A stretch of DNA of 64,000 nucleotides from Lasioglossum baleicum. Its lineage: Eukaryota > Arthropoda > Insecta > Hymenoptera > Halictidae. This document shows, in pieces, positions 1-12,745 of this stretch; position 1 is the stretch's first letter; each line of letters opens with the position of its first letter. Made by a program: the position numbers and the translations under genes. The notes below the pieces were generated by a model. That model worked only from the letters and a program-made list of their open reading frames with translations. It did not search any database and was not told the origin of the DNA. The stretch spans positions 930,001 through 994,000 of the forward strand of contig NW_027469112.1 of assembly GCF_051020765.1 (NCBI RefSeq). The letters run 5' to 3'.

Positions 1-3000
1 TCCTCTCGCACGTGTTTTTACTCGACTAGGCTGCGGGATGCATACTCTCGCACGTGTTTTTGCTCGACTAGGCATGCGCATCCCAAAAAACCTGCGCATG
101 CGCATCCCAAAAAACCTGCGCATGCGCATCCCACAAAACCTGCGCATGCGCATCCCACAAAACCTCGCACGTGTTTTTACTCGACTAGCCTGCGGGATGC
201 ATCCTCTCGCTCGTGTTTTTGCTCGACTAGCCTGCGGGATGCATCCTCTCGCACGTGTTTTTGCTCGACTAGCCATGCGCATCCCAAAAAACCTGCGCAT
301 GCGCATCCCACAAAACCTCGCACGTGTTTTTACTCGACTAGCCTGCGGGATGCATACTCTCGCACGTGTTTTTGCTCGACTAGCCATGCGCATCCCAAAA
401 AACCTGCGCATGCGCATCCCACAAAACCTGCGTATGCGCATCCCACAAAACCTCGCACGTGTTTTTACTCGACTAGCCTGCGGGATGCATCCTCTCGCAC
501 GTGTTTTTACTCGACTAGCCTGCGGGAAGCATCCTCTCGCACGTGTTTTTACTCGACTAGCCTGCTGGATGCATACTCTCGCACGTGTTTTTGCTCGACT
601 AGCCTGCTGGATGCATCCTCTCGCACGTGTTTTTACTCGACTAGCCTGCGGGATGCATCCTCTCGCACGTGTTTTTGCTCGACTAGCCTGCGGGATGCAT
701 CCTCTCGCACGTGTTTTTGCTCGACTAGCCTGCGGGATGCATCCTCTCGCACGTGTTTTTGCTCGACTAGGCATGCGCATCCCAAAAAACCTGCGCATGC
801 GCATCCCACAAAACCTCGCACATGTTTTTACTCGACTAGCCTGCGGGATGCATCCTCTCGCACGTGTTTTTGCTCGACTAGCCATGCGCATCCCAAAAAA
901 CCTGCGCATGCGCATCCCAAAAAATCTGCGCATGCGCATCCCACAAAACCTGCGCATGCGCATCCCACAAAACCTCGCACGTGTTTGTGCTCGACTAGCC
1001 TGCGGGATGCATCCTTTCACACGTGTTTTTACTCGACTAGCCTGCGGGAAGCATCCTCTCGCACGTGTTTTTACTCGACTAGCCTGCGGGAAGCATCCTC
1101 TCGCACGTGTTTTTACTCGACTAGGCTGCGGGATGCATACTCTCGCACGTGTTTTTGCTCGACTAGGCATGCGCATCCCAAAAAACCTGCGCATGCGCAT
1201 CCCAAAAAACCTGCGCATGTGCATCCCACAAAACCTGCGCATGCGCATCCCACAAAACCTCGCACGTGTTTTTACTCGACTAGCCTGCGGGATGCATCCT
1301 CTCGCACGTGTTTTTGCTCGACTAGCCATGCGCATCCCAAAAAACCTGCGCATGCGCATCCCAAAAAATCTGCGCATGCGCATCCCACAAAACCTGCGCA
1401 TGCGCATCCCACAAAACCTCGCACGTGTTTGTGCTCGACTAGCCTGCGGGATGCATCCTTTCGCACGTGTTTTTACTCGACTAGCCTGCGGGATGCATCC
1501 TCTCGCACGTGTTTTTGCTCGACTAGCCTGCGGGATGCATCCTCTCGCACGTGTTTTTGCTCGACTAGCCATGCGCATCCCAAAAAACCTGCGCATGCGC
1601 ATCCCAAAAAATCTGCGCATGCGCATCCCACAAAACCTGCGCATGCGCATCCCACAAAACCTCGCACGTGTTTGTGCTCGACTAGCCTGCGGGATGCATC
1701 CTCTCGCACGTGTTTTTACTCGACTAGCCTGCGGGATGCATCCTCTCGCACGTGTTTTTACTCGACTAGCCTGCGGGATGCATCCTCTCGCTCGTGTTTT
1801 TGCTCGACTAGCCTGCGGGATGCATCCTCTCGCACGTGTTTTTGCTCGACTAGCCATGCGCATCCCAAAAAACCTGCGCATGCGCATCCCACAAAACATG
1901 CGCATGCGCATCCCACAAAACCTCGCACGTGTTTTTACTCGACTAGCCTGCGGGATGCATCCTCTCGCACGTGTTTTTACTCGACTAGCCTGCGGGAAGC
2001 ATCCTCTCGCACGTGTTTTTACTCGACTAGCCTGCTGGATGCATACTCTCGCACGTGTTTTTGCTCGACTAGCCTGCTGGATGCATCCTCTCGCACGTGT
2101 TTTTACTCGACTAGCCTGCGGGATGCATCCTCTCGCACGTGTTTTTGCTCGACTAGCCTGCGGGATGCATCCTCTCGCACGTGTTTTTGCTCGACTAGCC
2201 TGCGGGATGCATCCTCTCGCACGTGTTTTTGCTCGACTAGGCATGCGCATCCCAAAAAACCTGCGCATGCGCATCCCAGAAAACCTGCGCATGCGCATCC
2301 CACAAAACCTGCGCATGCGCATCCCACAAAACCTCGCACATGTTTTTACTCGACTAGCCTGCGGGATGCATCCTCTCGCACGTGTTTTTGCTCGACTAGC
2401 CATGCGCATCCCAAAAAACCTGCGCATGCGCATCCCAAAAAATCTGCGCATGCGCATCCCACAAAACCTGCGCATGCGCATCCCACAAAACCTCGCACGT
2501 GTTTGTGCTCGACTAGCCTGCGGGATGCATCCTTTCGCACGTGTTTTTACTCGACTAGCCTGCGGGAAGCATCCTCTCGCACGTGTTTTTACTCGACTAG
2601 CCTGCGGGAAGCATCCTCTCGCACGTGTTTTTACTCGACTAGGCTGCGGGATGCATACTCTCGCACGTGTTTTTGCTCGACTAGGCATGCGCATCCCAAA
2701 AAACCTGCGCATGCGCATCCCAAAAAACATGCGCATGCGCATCCCACAAAACCTGCGCATGCGCATCCCACAAAACCTCGCACGTGTTTTTACTCGACTA
2801 GCCTGCGGGATGCATCCTCTCGCTCGTGTTTTTGCTCGACTAGCCTGCGGGATGCATCCTCTCGCACGTGTTTTTGCTCGACTAGCCATGCGCATCCCAA
2901 AAAACCTGCGCATGCGCATCCCACAAAACCTCGCACGTGTTTTTACTCGACTAGCCTGCGGGATGCATCCTCTCGCACGTGTTTTTGCTCGGCTAGCCTG

Positions 3001-6000
3001 CGGGATGCATCCTCTCGCACGTGTTTTTGCTCGACTAGCCATGCGCATCCCAAAAAACCTGCGCATGCGCATCCCAAAAAACCTGCGCATGCGCATCCCA
3101 CAAAACCTCGCACGTGTTTGTGCTCGACTAGCCTGCGGGATGCATCCTTTCGCACGTGTTTTTACTCGACTAGCCTGCGGGATGCATCCTCTCGCACGTG
3201 TTTTTGCTCGACTAGCCTGCGGGATGCATCCTCTCGCACGTGTTTGTGCTCGACTAGCCTGCGGGATGCATCCTCTCGCACGTGTTTTTACTCGACTAGC
3301 CTGCGGGATGCATCCTCTCGCACGTGTTTTTGCTCGACTAGCCTGCGGGATGCATCCTCTCGCACGTGTTTTTGCTCGACTAGCCTGCGGGATGCATCCT
3401 CTCGCACGTGTTTTTACTCGACTAGCCTGCGGGATGCATCCTCTCGCACGTGTTTTTACTCGACTACCCTGCGGGATGCATACTCTCGCACGTGTTTTTG
3501 CTCGACTAGCCATGCGCATCCCAAAAAACCTGCGCATGCGCATCCCACAAAACCTGCGTATGCGCATCCCACAAAACCTCGCACGTGTTTTTACTCGACT
3601 AGCCTGCGGGATGCATCCTCTCGCACGTGTTTTTACTCGACTAGCCTGCGGGAAGCATCCTCTCGCACGTGTTTTTACTCGACTAGCCTGCTGGATGCAT
3701 ACTCTCGCACGTGTTTTTGCTCGACTAGCCTGCTGGATGCATCCTCTCGCACGTGTTTTTACTCGACTAGCCTGCGGGATGCATCCTCTCGCACGTGTTT
3801 TTGCTCGACTAGCCTGCGGGATGCATCCTCTCGCACGTGTTTTTGCTCGACTAGCCTGCGGGATGCATCCTCTCGCACGTGTTTTTGCTCGACTAGGCAT
3901 GCGCATCCCAAAAAACCTGCGCATGCGCATCCCAGAAAACCTGCGCATGCGCATCCCACAAAACCTCGCACATGTTTTTACTCGACTAGCCTGCGGGATG
4001 CATCCTCTCGCACGTGTTTTTGCTCGACTAGCCATGCGCATCCCAAAAAACCTGCGCATGCGCATCCCAAAAAATCTGCGCATGCGCATCCCACAAAACC
4101 TGCGCATGCGCATCCCACAAAACCTCGCACGTGTTTGTGCTCGACTAGCCTGCGGGATGCATCCTTTCGCACGTGTTTTTACTCGACTAGCCTGCGGGAA
4201 GCATCCTCTCGCACGTGTTTTTACTCGACTAGCCTGCGGGAAGCATCCTCTCGCACGTGTTTTTACTCGACTAGGCTGCGGGATGCATACTCTCGCACGT
4301 GTTTTTGCTCGACTAGGCATGCGCATCCCAAAAAACCTGCGCATGCGCATCCCAAAAAACCTGCGCATGCGCATCCCACAAAACCTGCGCATGCGCATCC
4401 CACAAAACCTCGCACGTGTTTTTACTCGACTAGCCTGCGGGATGCATCCTCTCGCACGTGTTTTTGCTCGACTAGCCATGCGCATCCCAAAAAACCTGCG
4501 CATGCGCATCCCAAAAAATCTGCGCATGCGCATCCCACAAAACCTGCGCATGCGCATCCCACAAAACCTCGCACGTGTTTGTGCTCGACTAGCCTGCGGG
4601 ATGCATCCTTTCGCACGTGTTTTTACTCGACTAGCCTGCGGGATGCATCCTCTCGCACGTGTTTTTGCTCGACTAGCCTGCGGGATGCATCCTCTCGCAC
4701 GTGTTTTTGCTCGACTAGCCATGCGCATCCCAAAAAACCTGCGCATGCGCATCCCAAAAAATCTGCGCATGCGCATCCCACAAAACCTGCGCATGCGCAT
4801 CCCACAAAACCTCGCACGTGTTTGTGCTCGACTAGCCTGCGGGATGCATCCTCTCGCACGTGTTTTTACTCGACTAGCCTGCGGGATGCATCCTCTCGCA
4901 CGTGTTTTTACTCGACTAGCCTGCGGGATGCATCCTCTCGCTCGTGTTTTTGCTCGACTAGCCTGCGGGATGCATCCTCTCGCACGTGTTTTTGCTCGAC
5001 TAGCCATGCGCATCCCAAAAAACCTGCGCATGCGCATCCCACAAAACATGCGCATGCGCATCCCACAAAACCTCGCACGTGTTTTTACTCGACTAGCCTG
5101 CGGGATGCATCCTCTCGCACGTGTTTTTACTCGACTAGCCTGCGGGATGCATCCTCTCGCACGTGTTTTTGCTCGACTAGCCTGCGGGATGCATCCTCTC
5201 GCACATGTTTTTACTCGACTAGCCTGCGGGATGCATCCTCTCGCACGTGTTTTTGCTCGATTAGCCTGCGGGATGCATCCTCTCGCACGTGTTTTTGCTC
5301 GACTAGCCTGCGGGATGCATCCTCTCGCACGTGTTTTTGCTCGACTAGGCATGCGCATCCCAAAAAACCTGCGCATGCGCATCCCAAAAAACCTGCGCAT
5401 GCGCATCCCACAAAACCTGCGCATGCGCATCCCACAAAACCTCGCACGTGTTTTTACTCGACTAGCCTGCGGGATGCATCCTCTCGCACGTGTTTTTGCT
5501 CGACTAGCCATGCGCATCCCAAAAAACCTGCGCATGCGCATCCCAAAAAATCTGCGCATGCGCATCCCACAAAACCTGCGCATGCGCATCCCACAAAACC
5601 TCGCACGTGTTTGTGCTCGCCTAGCCTGCGGGATGCATCCTTTCGCACGTGTTTTTACTCGACTAGCCTGCGGGATGCATCCTCTCGCACGTGTTTTTGC
5701 TCGACTAGCCTGCGGGATGCATCCTCTCGCACGTGTTTTTGCTCGACTAGCCATGCGCATCCCAAAAAACCTGCGCATGCGCATCCCAAAAAATCTGCGC
5801 ATGCGCATCCCACAAAACCTGCGCATGCGCATCCCACAAAACCTCGCACGTGTTTGTGCTCGACTAGCCTGCGGGATGCATCATCTCGCACGTGTTTTTG
5901 CTCGACTAGCCATGCGCATCCCAAAAAACCTGCGCATGCGCATCCCACAAAACCTCGCACGTGTTTGTGCTCGACTAGCCTGCGGGATGCATCCTTTCGC

Positions 6001-7335
6001 ACGTGTTTTTACTCGACTAGCCTGCGGGATGCATCCTCTCGCACGTGTTTTTGCTCGACTAGCCTGCGGGATGCATCCTCTCGCACGTGTTTGTGCTCGA
6101 CTAGCCTGCGGGATGCATCCTCTCGCACGTGTTTTTACTCGACTAGCCTGCGGGATGCATCCTCTCGCACGTGTTTTTGCTCGACTAGCCTGCGGGATGC
6201 ATCCTCTCGCACGTGTTTTTGCTCGACTAGCCTGCGGGATGCATCCTCTCGCACGTGTTTTTACTCGACTAGCCTGCGGGATGCATCCTCTCGCACGTGT
6301 TTTTACTCGACTACCCTGCGGGATGCATACTCTCGCACGTGTTTTTGCTCGACTAGCCATGCGCATCCCAAAAAACCTGCGCATGCGCATCCCACAAAAC
6401 CTGCGTATGCGCATCCCACAAAACCTCGCACGTGTTTTTACTCGACTAGCCTGCGGGATGCATCCTCTCGCACGTGTTTTTACTCGACTAGCCTGCGGGA
6501 AGCATCCTCTCGCACGTGTTTTTACTCGACTAGCCTGCTGGATGCATACTCTCGCACGTGTTTTTGCTCGACTAGCCTGCTGGATGCATCCTCGCGCACG
6601 TGTTTTTACTCGACTAGCCTGCGGGATGCATCCTCTCGCACGTGTTTTTGCTCGACTAGCCTGCGGGATGCATCCTCTCGCACGTGTTTTTGCTCGACTA
6701 GCCTGCGGGATGCATCCTCTCGCACGTGTTTTTGCTCGACTAGGCATGCGCATCCCAAAAAACCTGCGCATGCGCATCCCAGAAAACCTGCGCATGCGCA
6801 TCCCACAAAACCTGCGCATGCGCATCCCACAAAACCTCGCACATGTTTTTACTCGACTAGCCTGCGGGATGCATCCTCTCGCACGTGTTTTTGCTCGACT
6901 AGCCATGCGCATCCCAAAAAACCTGCGCATGCGCATCCCAAAAAATCTGCGCATGCGCATCCCACAAAACCTGCGCATGCGCATCCCACAAAACCTCGCA
7001 CGTGTTTGTGCTCGACTAGCCTGCGGGATGCATCCTTTCGCACGTGTTTTTACTCGACTAGCCTGCGGGAAGCATCCTCTCGCACGAGTTTTTACTCGAC
7101 TAGCCTGCGGGAAGCATCCTCTCGCACGTGTTTTTACTCGACTAGGCTGCGGGATGCATACTCTCGCACGTGTTTTTGCTCGACTAGGCATGCGCATCCC
7201 AAAAAACCTGCGCATGCGCATCCCAAAAAACCTGCGCATGCGCATCCCACAAAACCTGCGCATGCGCATCCCACAAAACCTCGCACGTGTTTTTACTCGA
7301 CTAGCCTGCGGGATGCATCCTCTCGCTCGTGTTTT
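1..7335 (+). repeat. Array region 1: B-rich higher-order repeats
   Basis: About 29 B blocks in 7.3 kb, roughly one per 250 bp, mostly four-unit blocks. Rare markers show higher-order copies. The B variant CCCAGAAAAC lies at 2,275, 3,931 and 6,778 (offsets 1,656 and 2,847). The A variant CTAGGCTGCGGG lies at 2,639, 4,271 and 7,142 (offsets 1,632 and 2,871). The 24-bp differences between marker offsets are explained by one missing B unit in the middle copy. A recurring cassette is K, K ending AATCTGCG, Q, Q, then an A unit with GTTTGTGCTCG, then a unit starting CCTTTCGC. The region ends at a single-base deletion in GTTTTTCTCG. No gene is seen. Confidence 0.9.
4100..5890 (+). repeat. Duplicated block, copy 1 of 3 (4,301-bp and 19,741-bp offsets)
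   Basis: Same order of A and B variants as 8,400-10,170 and as 23,840-25,630. Markers: the CTAGG variant at 4,271 pairs with 8,572 and 24,012; the four-unit B cassettes entered near 4,480 and 4,720 recur in both other copies at the same offsets; GCATCATCTCG at 5,881 pairs with 10,158 and 25,622. The offset to the third copy is 19,741 bp, dropping to 19,717 left of the block that is one B unit shorter here. Ends are approximate because every unit resembles its neighbours. Confidence 0.8.
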
Positions 7336-7345
7336 TCTCGACTAG
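7328..7345 (+). other. Single-base deletion in an A unit (phase break)
   Basis: GTGTTTTTCTCG has lost the variable A/G base between T5 and CTCG. The A unit is 41 bp long here, and all spurious frames change register. Confidence 0.85.
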
Positions 7346-8399
7346 CCTGCGGGATGCATCCTCTCGCACGTGTTTTTGCTCGACTAGCCATGCGCATCCC
7401 AAAAAACCTGCGCATGCGCATCCCACAAAACCTCGCACGTGTTTTTACTCGACTAGCCTGCGGGATGCATCCTCTCGCACGTGTTTTTGCTCGGCTAGCC
7501 TGCGGGATGCATCCTCTCGCACGTGTTTTTGCTCGACTAGCCATGCGCATCCCAAAAAACCTGCGCATGCGCATCCCAAAAAACCTGCGCATGCGCATCC
7601 CACAAAACCTCGCACGTGTTTGTGCTCGACTAGCCTGCGGGATGCATCCTTTCGCACGTGTTTTTACTCGACTAGCCTGCGGGATGCATCCACTCGCACG
7701 TGTTTTTGCTCGACTAGCCTGCGGGATGCATCCTCTCGCACGTGTTTGTGCTCGACTAGCCTGCGGGATGCATCCTCTCGCACGTGTTTTTACTCGACTA
7801 GCCTGCGGGATGCATCCTCTCGCACGTGTTTTTGCTCGACTAGCCTGCGGGATGCATCCTCTCGCACGTGTTTTTACTCGACTAGCCTGCGGGATGCATC
7901 CTCTCGCACGTGTTTTTACTCGACTACCCTGCGGGATGCATACTCTCGCACGTGTTTTTGCTCGACTAGCCATGCGCATCCCAAAAAACCTGCGCATGCG
8001 CATCCCACAAAACCTGCGTATGCGCATCCCACAAAACCTCGCACGTGTTTTTACTCGACTAGCCTGCGGGATGCATCCTCTCGCACGTGTTTTTACTCGA
8101 CTAGCCTGCGGGAAGCATCCTCTCGCACGTGTTTTTACTCGACTAGCCTGCTGGATGCATACTCTCGCACGTGTTTTTGCTCGACTAGCCTGCTGGATGC
8201 ATCCTCTCGCACGTGTTTTTACTCGACTAGCCTGCGGGATGCATCCTCTCGCACGTGTTTTTGCTCGACTAGCCTGCGGGATGCATCCTCTCGCACGTGT
8301 TTTTGCTCGACTAGCCTGCGGGATGCATCCTCTCGCACGTGTTTTTGCTCGACTAGGCATGCGCATCCCAAAAAACCTGCGCATGCGCATCCCACAAAA

Positions 8400-10170
8400 C
8401 CTGCGCATGCGCATCCCACAAAACCTCGCACGTGTTTGTGCTCGACTAGCCTGCGGGATGCATCCTTTCGCACGTGTTTTTACTCGACTAGCCTGCGGGA
8501 AGCATCCTCTCGCACGTGTTTTTACTCGACTAGCCTGCGGGAAGCATCCTCTCGCACGTGTTTTTACTCGACTAGGCTGCGGGATGCATACTCTCGCACG
8601 TGTTTTTGCTCGACTAGGCATGCGCATCCCAAAAAACCTGCGCATGCGCATCCCAAAAAACCTGCGCATGCGCATCCCACAAAACCTGCGCATGCGCATC
8701 CCACAAAACCTCGCACGTGTTTTTACTCGACTAGCCTGCGGGATGCATCCTCTCGCACGTGTTTTTGCTCGACTAGCCATGCGCATCCCAAAAAACCTGC
8801 GCATGCGCATCCCAAAAAATCTGCGCATGCGCATCCCACAAAACCTGCGCATGCGCATCCCACAAAACCTCGCACGTGTTTGTGCTCGACTAGCCTGCGG
8901 GATGCATCCTTTCGCACGTGTTTTTACTCGACTAGCCTGCGGGATGCATCCTCTCGCACGTGTTTTTGCTCGACTAGCCTGCGGGATGCATCCTCTCGCA
9001 CGTGTTTTTGCTCGACTAGCCATGCGCATCCCAAAAAACCTGCGCATGCGCATCCCAAAAAATCTGCGCATGCGCATCCCACAAAACCTGCGCATGCGCA
9101 TCCCACAAAACCTCGCACGTGTTTGTGCTCGACTAGCCTGCGGGATGCATCCTCTCGCACGTGTTTTTACTCGACTAGCCTGCGGGATGCATCCTCTCGC
9201 ACGTGTTTTTACTCGACTAGCCTGCGGGATGCATCCTCTCGCTCGTGTTTTTGCTCGACTAGCCTGCGGGATGCATCCTCTCGCACGTGTTTTTGCTCGA
9301 CTAGCCATGCGCATCCCAAAAAACCTGCGCATGCGCATCCCACAAAACATGCGCATGCGCATCCCACAAAACCTCGCACGTGTTTTTACTCGACTAGCCT
9401 GCGGGATGCATCCTCTCGCACGTGTTTTTACTCGACTAGCCTGCGGGATGCATCCTCTCGCACGTGTTTTTGCTCGACTAGCCTGCGGGATGCATCCTCT
9501 CGCACGTGTTTTTACTCGACTAGCCTGCGGGATGCATCCTCTCGCACGTGTTTTTGCTCGATTAGCCTGCGGGATGCATCCTCTCGCACGTGTTTTTGCT
9601 CGACTAGCCTGCGGGATGCATCCTCTCGCACGTGTTTTTGCTCGACTAGGCATGCGCATCCCAAAAAACCTGCGCATGCGCATCCCAAAAAACCTGCGCA
9701 TGCGCATCCCACAAAACCTGCGCATGCGCATTCCACAAAACCTCGCACGTGTTTTTACTCGACTAGCCTGCGGGATGCATCCTCTCGCACGTGTTTTTGC
9801 TCGACTAGCCATGCGCATCCCAAAAAACCTGCGCATGCGCATCCCAAAAAATCTGCGCATGCGCATCCCACAAAACCTCGCACGTGTTTGTGCTCGACTA
9901 GCCTGCGGGATGCATCCTTTCGCACGTGTTTTTACTCGACTAGCCTGCGGGATGCATCCTCTCGCACGTGTTTTTGCTCGACTAGCCTGCGGGATGCATC
10001 CTCTCGCACGTGTTTTTGCTCGACTAGCCATGCGCATCCCAAAAAACCTGCGCATGCGCATCCCAAAAAATCTGCGCATGCGCATCCCACAAAACCTGCG
10101 CATGCGCATCCCACAAAACCTCGCACGTGTTTGTGCTCGACTAGCCTGCGGGATGCATCATCTCGCACGT
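8400..10170 (+). repeat. Duplicated block, copy 2 of 3
   Basis: Copy of 4,100-5,890 at +4,301 bp (later +4,277). It shares the single-site variant GATTAGCC, which I saw only in these two copies; the third copy at 25.0 kb has GACTAGCC. It carries a private CATTCC change at 9,730-9,733 and lacks one Q-type B unit in the block near 9,840. Confidence 0.8.
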
Positions 10171-10607
10171 GTTTTTACTCGACTAGCCTGCGGGATGCAT
10201 CCTCTCGCACGTGTTTTTGCTCGACTAGCCTGCGGGATGCATCCTCTCGCACGTGTTTTTGCTCGACTAGCCTGCGGGATGCATCCTCTCGCACGTGTTT
10301 TTACTCGACTAGCCTGCGGGATGCATCCTCTCGCACGTGTTTTTACTCGACTACCCTGCGGGAAGCATCCTCTCGCACGTGTTTTTACTCGACTAGCCTG
10401 CGGGATGCATACTCTCGCACGTGTTTTTGCTCGACTAGCCTGCTGGATGCACCCTCTCGCACGTGTTTTTACTCGACTAGCCTGCGGGATGCATCCTCTC
10501 GCACGTGTTTTTGCTCGACTAGCCTGCGGGATGCATCCTCTCGCACGTGTTTTTGCTCGACTAGCCTGCGGGATGCATCCTCTCGCACGTGTTTTTGCTC
10601 GACTAGG

Positions 10608-10698
10608 CATGCGCATCCCAAAAAACCTGCGCATGCGCATCCCAAAAAACCTGCGCATGCGCATCCCACAAAACCTGCGCATGCGCATCCCACAAAAC
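10608..10698 (+). repeat. Representative four-unit B block
   Basis: Three full 24-bp B units start at 10,608, 10,632 and 10,656, followed by a 19-bp partial B at 10,680-10,698 that joins straight into TCGCACGTG of the next A unit. The first two B units carry AAAAAA and the last two ACAAAA. This K-K-Q-Q order (named from one reading frame) is the commonest block type. Shorter blocks are K-Q, K-Q-Q and K-K-Q. The block is entered from an A unit cut after CTAGGC, with GCTCG rather than ACTCG just before it, as nearly everywhere in the window. Confidence 0.95.
10628..10639. other. Representative TGCGCATGCGCA palindrome (NRF1-like)
   Basis: At each B-B junction the end of one unit (TGCG) and the start of the next (CATGCGCA) make a perfect 12-bp palindrome. 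It matches the known metazoan NRF1 consensus (Y)GCGCA(Y)GCGC(R) at every position. It lies inside TGCGCATGCGCAT, a 13-nt strictly alternating pyrimidine-purine run of the kind that can adopt Z-DNA. A block of n units has n-1 such sites. The A-to-B entry has only the half form CCATGCGCAT. Whether any protein binds is inference: it depends on the host having an NRF1-type factor and on chromatin state. Confidence 0.6.
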
Positions 10699-12091
10699 CT
10701 CGCACGTGTTTTTACTCGACTAGCCTGCGGGATGCATCCTCTCGAACGTGTTTTTGCTCGACTAGCCATGCGCATCCCAAAAAACCTGCGCATGCGCATC
10801 CCAAAAAATCTGCGCATGCGCATCCCACAAAACCTGCGCATGCGCATCCCACAAAACCTCGCACGTGTTTATGCTCGACTAGCCTGCGGGATGCATCCTT
10901 TCGCACGTGTTTTTACTCGACTAGCCTGCGGGATGCATCCTCTCGCTCGTGTTTTTGCTCGACTAGCCTGCGGGATGCATCCTCTCGCACGTGTTTTTGC
11001 TCGACTAGCCATGCGCATCCCAAAAAACCTGCGCATGCGCATCCCACAAAACCTCGCACGTGTTTTTACTCGACTAGCCTGCGGGATGCATCCTCTCGCA
11101 CGTGTTTTTGCTCGGCTAGCCTGCGGGATGCATCCTCTCGCACGTGTTTGTGCTCGACTAGCCTGCGGGATGCATCCTCTCGCACGTGTTTTTACTCGAC
11201 TAGCCTGCGGGATGCATCCTCTCGCACGTGTTTTTGCTCGACTAGCCTGCGGGATGCATCCTCTCGCACGTGTTTTTGCTCGACTAGCCTGCGGGATGCA
11301 TCCTCTCGCACGTGTTTTTACTCGACTAGCCTGCGGGATGCATCCTCTCGCACGTGTTTTTACTCGACTACCCTGCGGGATGCATACTCTCGCACGTGTT
11401 TTTGCTCGACTAGCCATGCGCATCCCAAAAAACCTGCGCATGCGCATCCCACAAAACCTGCGTATGCGCATCCCACAAAACCTCGCACGTGTTTTTACTC
11501 GACTAGCCTGCGGGATGCATCCTCTCGCACGTGTTTTTACTCGACTACCCTGCGGGATGCATCATCTCGCACGTGTTTTTGCTCGACTAGCCATGCGCAT
11601 CCCAAAAAACCTGCGCATGCGCATCCCAAAAAACCTGCGCATGCGCATCCCACAAAACCTCGCACGTGTTTGTGCTCGACTAGCCTGCGGGATGCATCCT
11701 TTCGCACGTGTCTTTGCTCGACTAGCCTGCGGGATGCATCCTCTCGCACGTGTTTTTGCTCGACTAGCCTGCGGGATGCATCCTCTCGCACGTGTTTTTG
11801 CTCGACTAGCCTGCGGGATGCATCCTCGCGCACGTGTTTTTACTCGACTAGCCTGCGGGATGCATCCTCTCGCACGTGTTTTTGCTCGACTAGCCTGCGG
11901 GATGCATCCTCTCGCACGTGTTTTTACTCGACTAGCCTGCAGGATGCATCCTCTCGCACGTGTTTTTGCTCGACTAGCCTGCGGGATGCATCCTCTCGCA
12001 CTTGTTTTTGCTCGACTAGCCATGCGCATCCCATAAAACGTGCGCATGCGCATCCCACAAAACCTGCGCATGCGCATCCCACAAAACCTCG

Positions 12092-12745
12092 CACGTGTTT
12101 TTACTCGACTAGCCTGCGGGATGCATCCTCTCGCACGTGTTTTTACTCGACTAGCCTGCGGGATGCATCCTCTCGCACGTGTTTTTACTCGACTAGCCTG
12201 CAGGATGCATCCTCTCGCACGTGTTTTTACTCGACTAGCCTGCGGGATGCATCCTCTCGCACGTGTTTTTGCTCGACTGGCCATGCGCATCCCAAAAAAC
12301 CTGCGCATGCGCATCCCAAAAAACCTGCGCATGCGCATCCCACAAAACCTGCGCATGCGCATCCCACAAAACCTCGCACGTGTTTTTACTCGACTAGCCT
12401 GCGGGGTGCATCCTCTCGCACGTGTTTTTACTCGACTAGCCTGCGGGATGCATCCTCTCGCACGTGTTTTTACTCGACTAGCCTGCGGGATGCATCCTCT
12501 CGCACGTGTTTTTACTCGACTAGCCTGCAGGATGCATCCTCTCGCACGTGTTTTTACTCGACTAGCCTGCGGGATGCATCCTCTCGCACGTGTTTTTGCT
12601 CGACTGGCCATGCGCATCCCAAAAAACCTGCGCATGCGCATCCCAAAAAACCTGCGCATGCGCATCCCACAAAACCTGCGCATGCGCATCCCACAAAACC
12701 TCGCACGTGTTTTTACTCGACTAGCCTGCGGGGTGCATCCTCTCG
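12092..12745 (+). repeat. 327-bp perfect-register tandem duplication
   Basis: Two successive copies of a module of five full A units plus one four-unit B block (5 x 42 + 117 = 327). Two rare variants recur exactly 327 bp apart: CGACTGGCC at 12,274 and 12,601, and GCGGGGTGC at 12,401 and 12,728. GCAGGATGC sits at the same place in both copies. Copy limits are about 12,092-12,418 and 12,419-12,745. I noticed no difference between the copies, so this looks like a very recent unequal exchange. Confidence 0.85.

Larger units (their letters stand above)
7336..12030 (+). repeat. Array region 2: partial copy of region 1
   Basis: Much of 8,400-10,170 repeats 4,100-5,890 at a constant offset of 4,301 bp. 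CTAGGCTGCGGG at 4,271 pairs with 8,572, and the rare GATTAGCC variant at 5,261 (TTAG) pairs with 9,562. The offset then becomes 4,277 after loss of one B unit: GCATCATCTCG at 5,881 pairs with 10,158. The last part (10,158-11,000) matches other copies starting near 22,139, 25,622 and 27,858. The region ends at the first B unit of the ATAAAA subtype. No gene is seen. Confidence 0.88.

Noticed and set aside
10608..10698. Hairpin or cruciform function of the TGCGCATGCGCA palindromes
   Set aside because: Palindromes of 10-12 bp with no loop are too short for stable cruciforms in ordinary DNA; protein-site or Z-DNA readings are more plausible.
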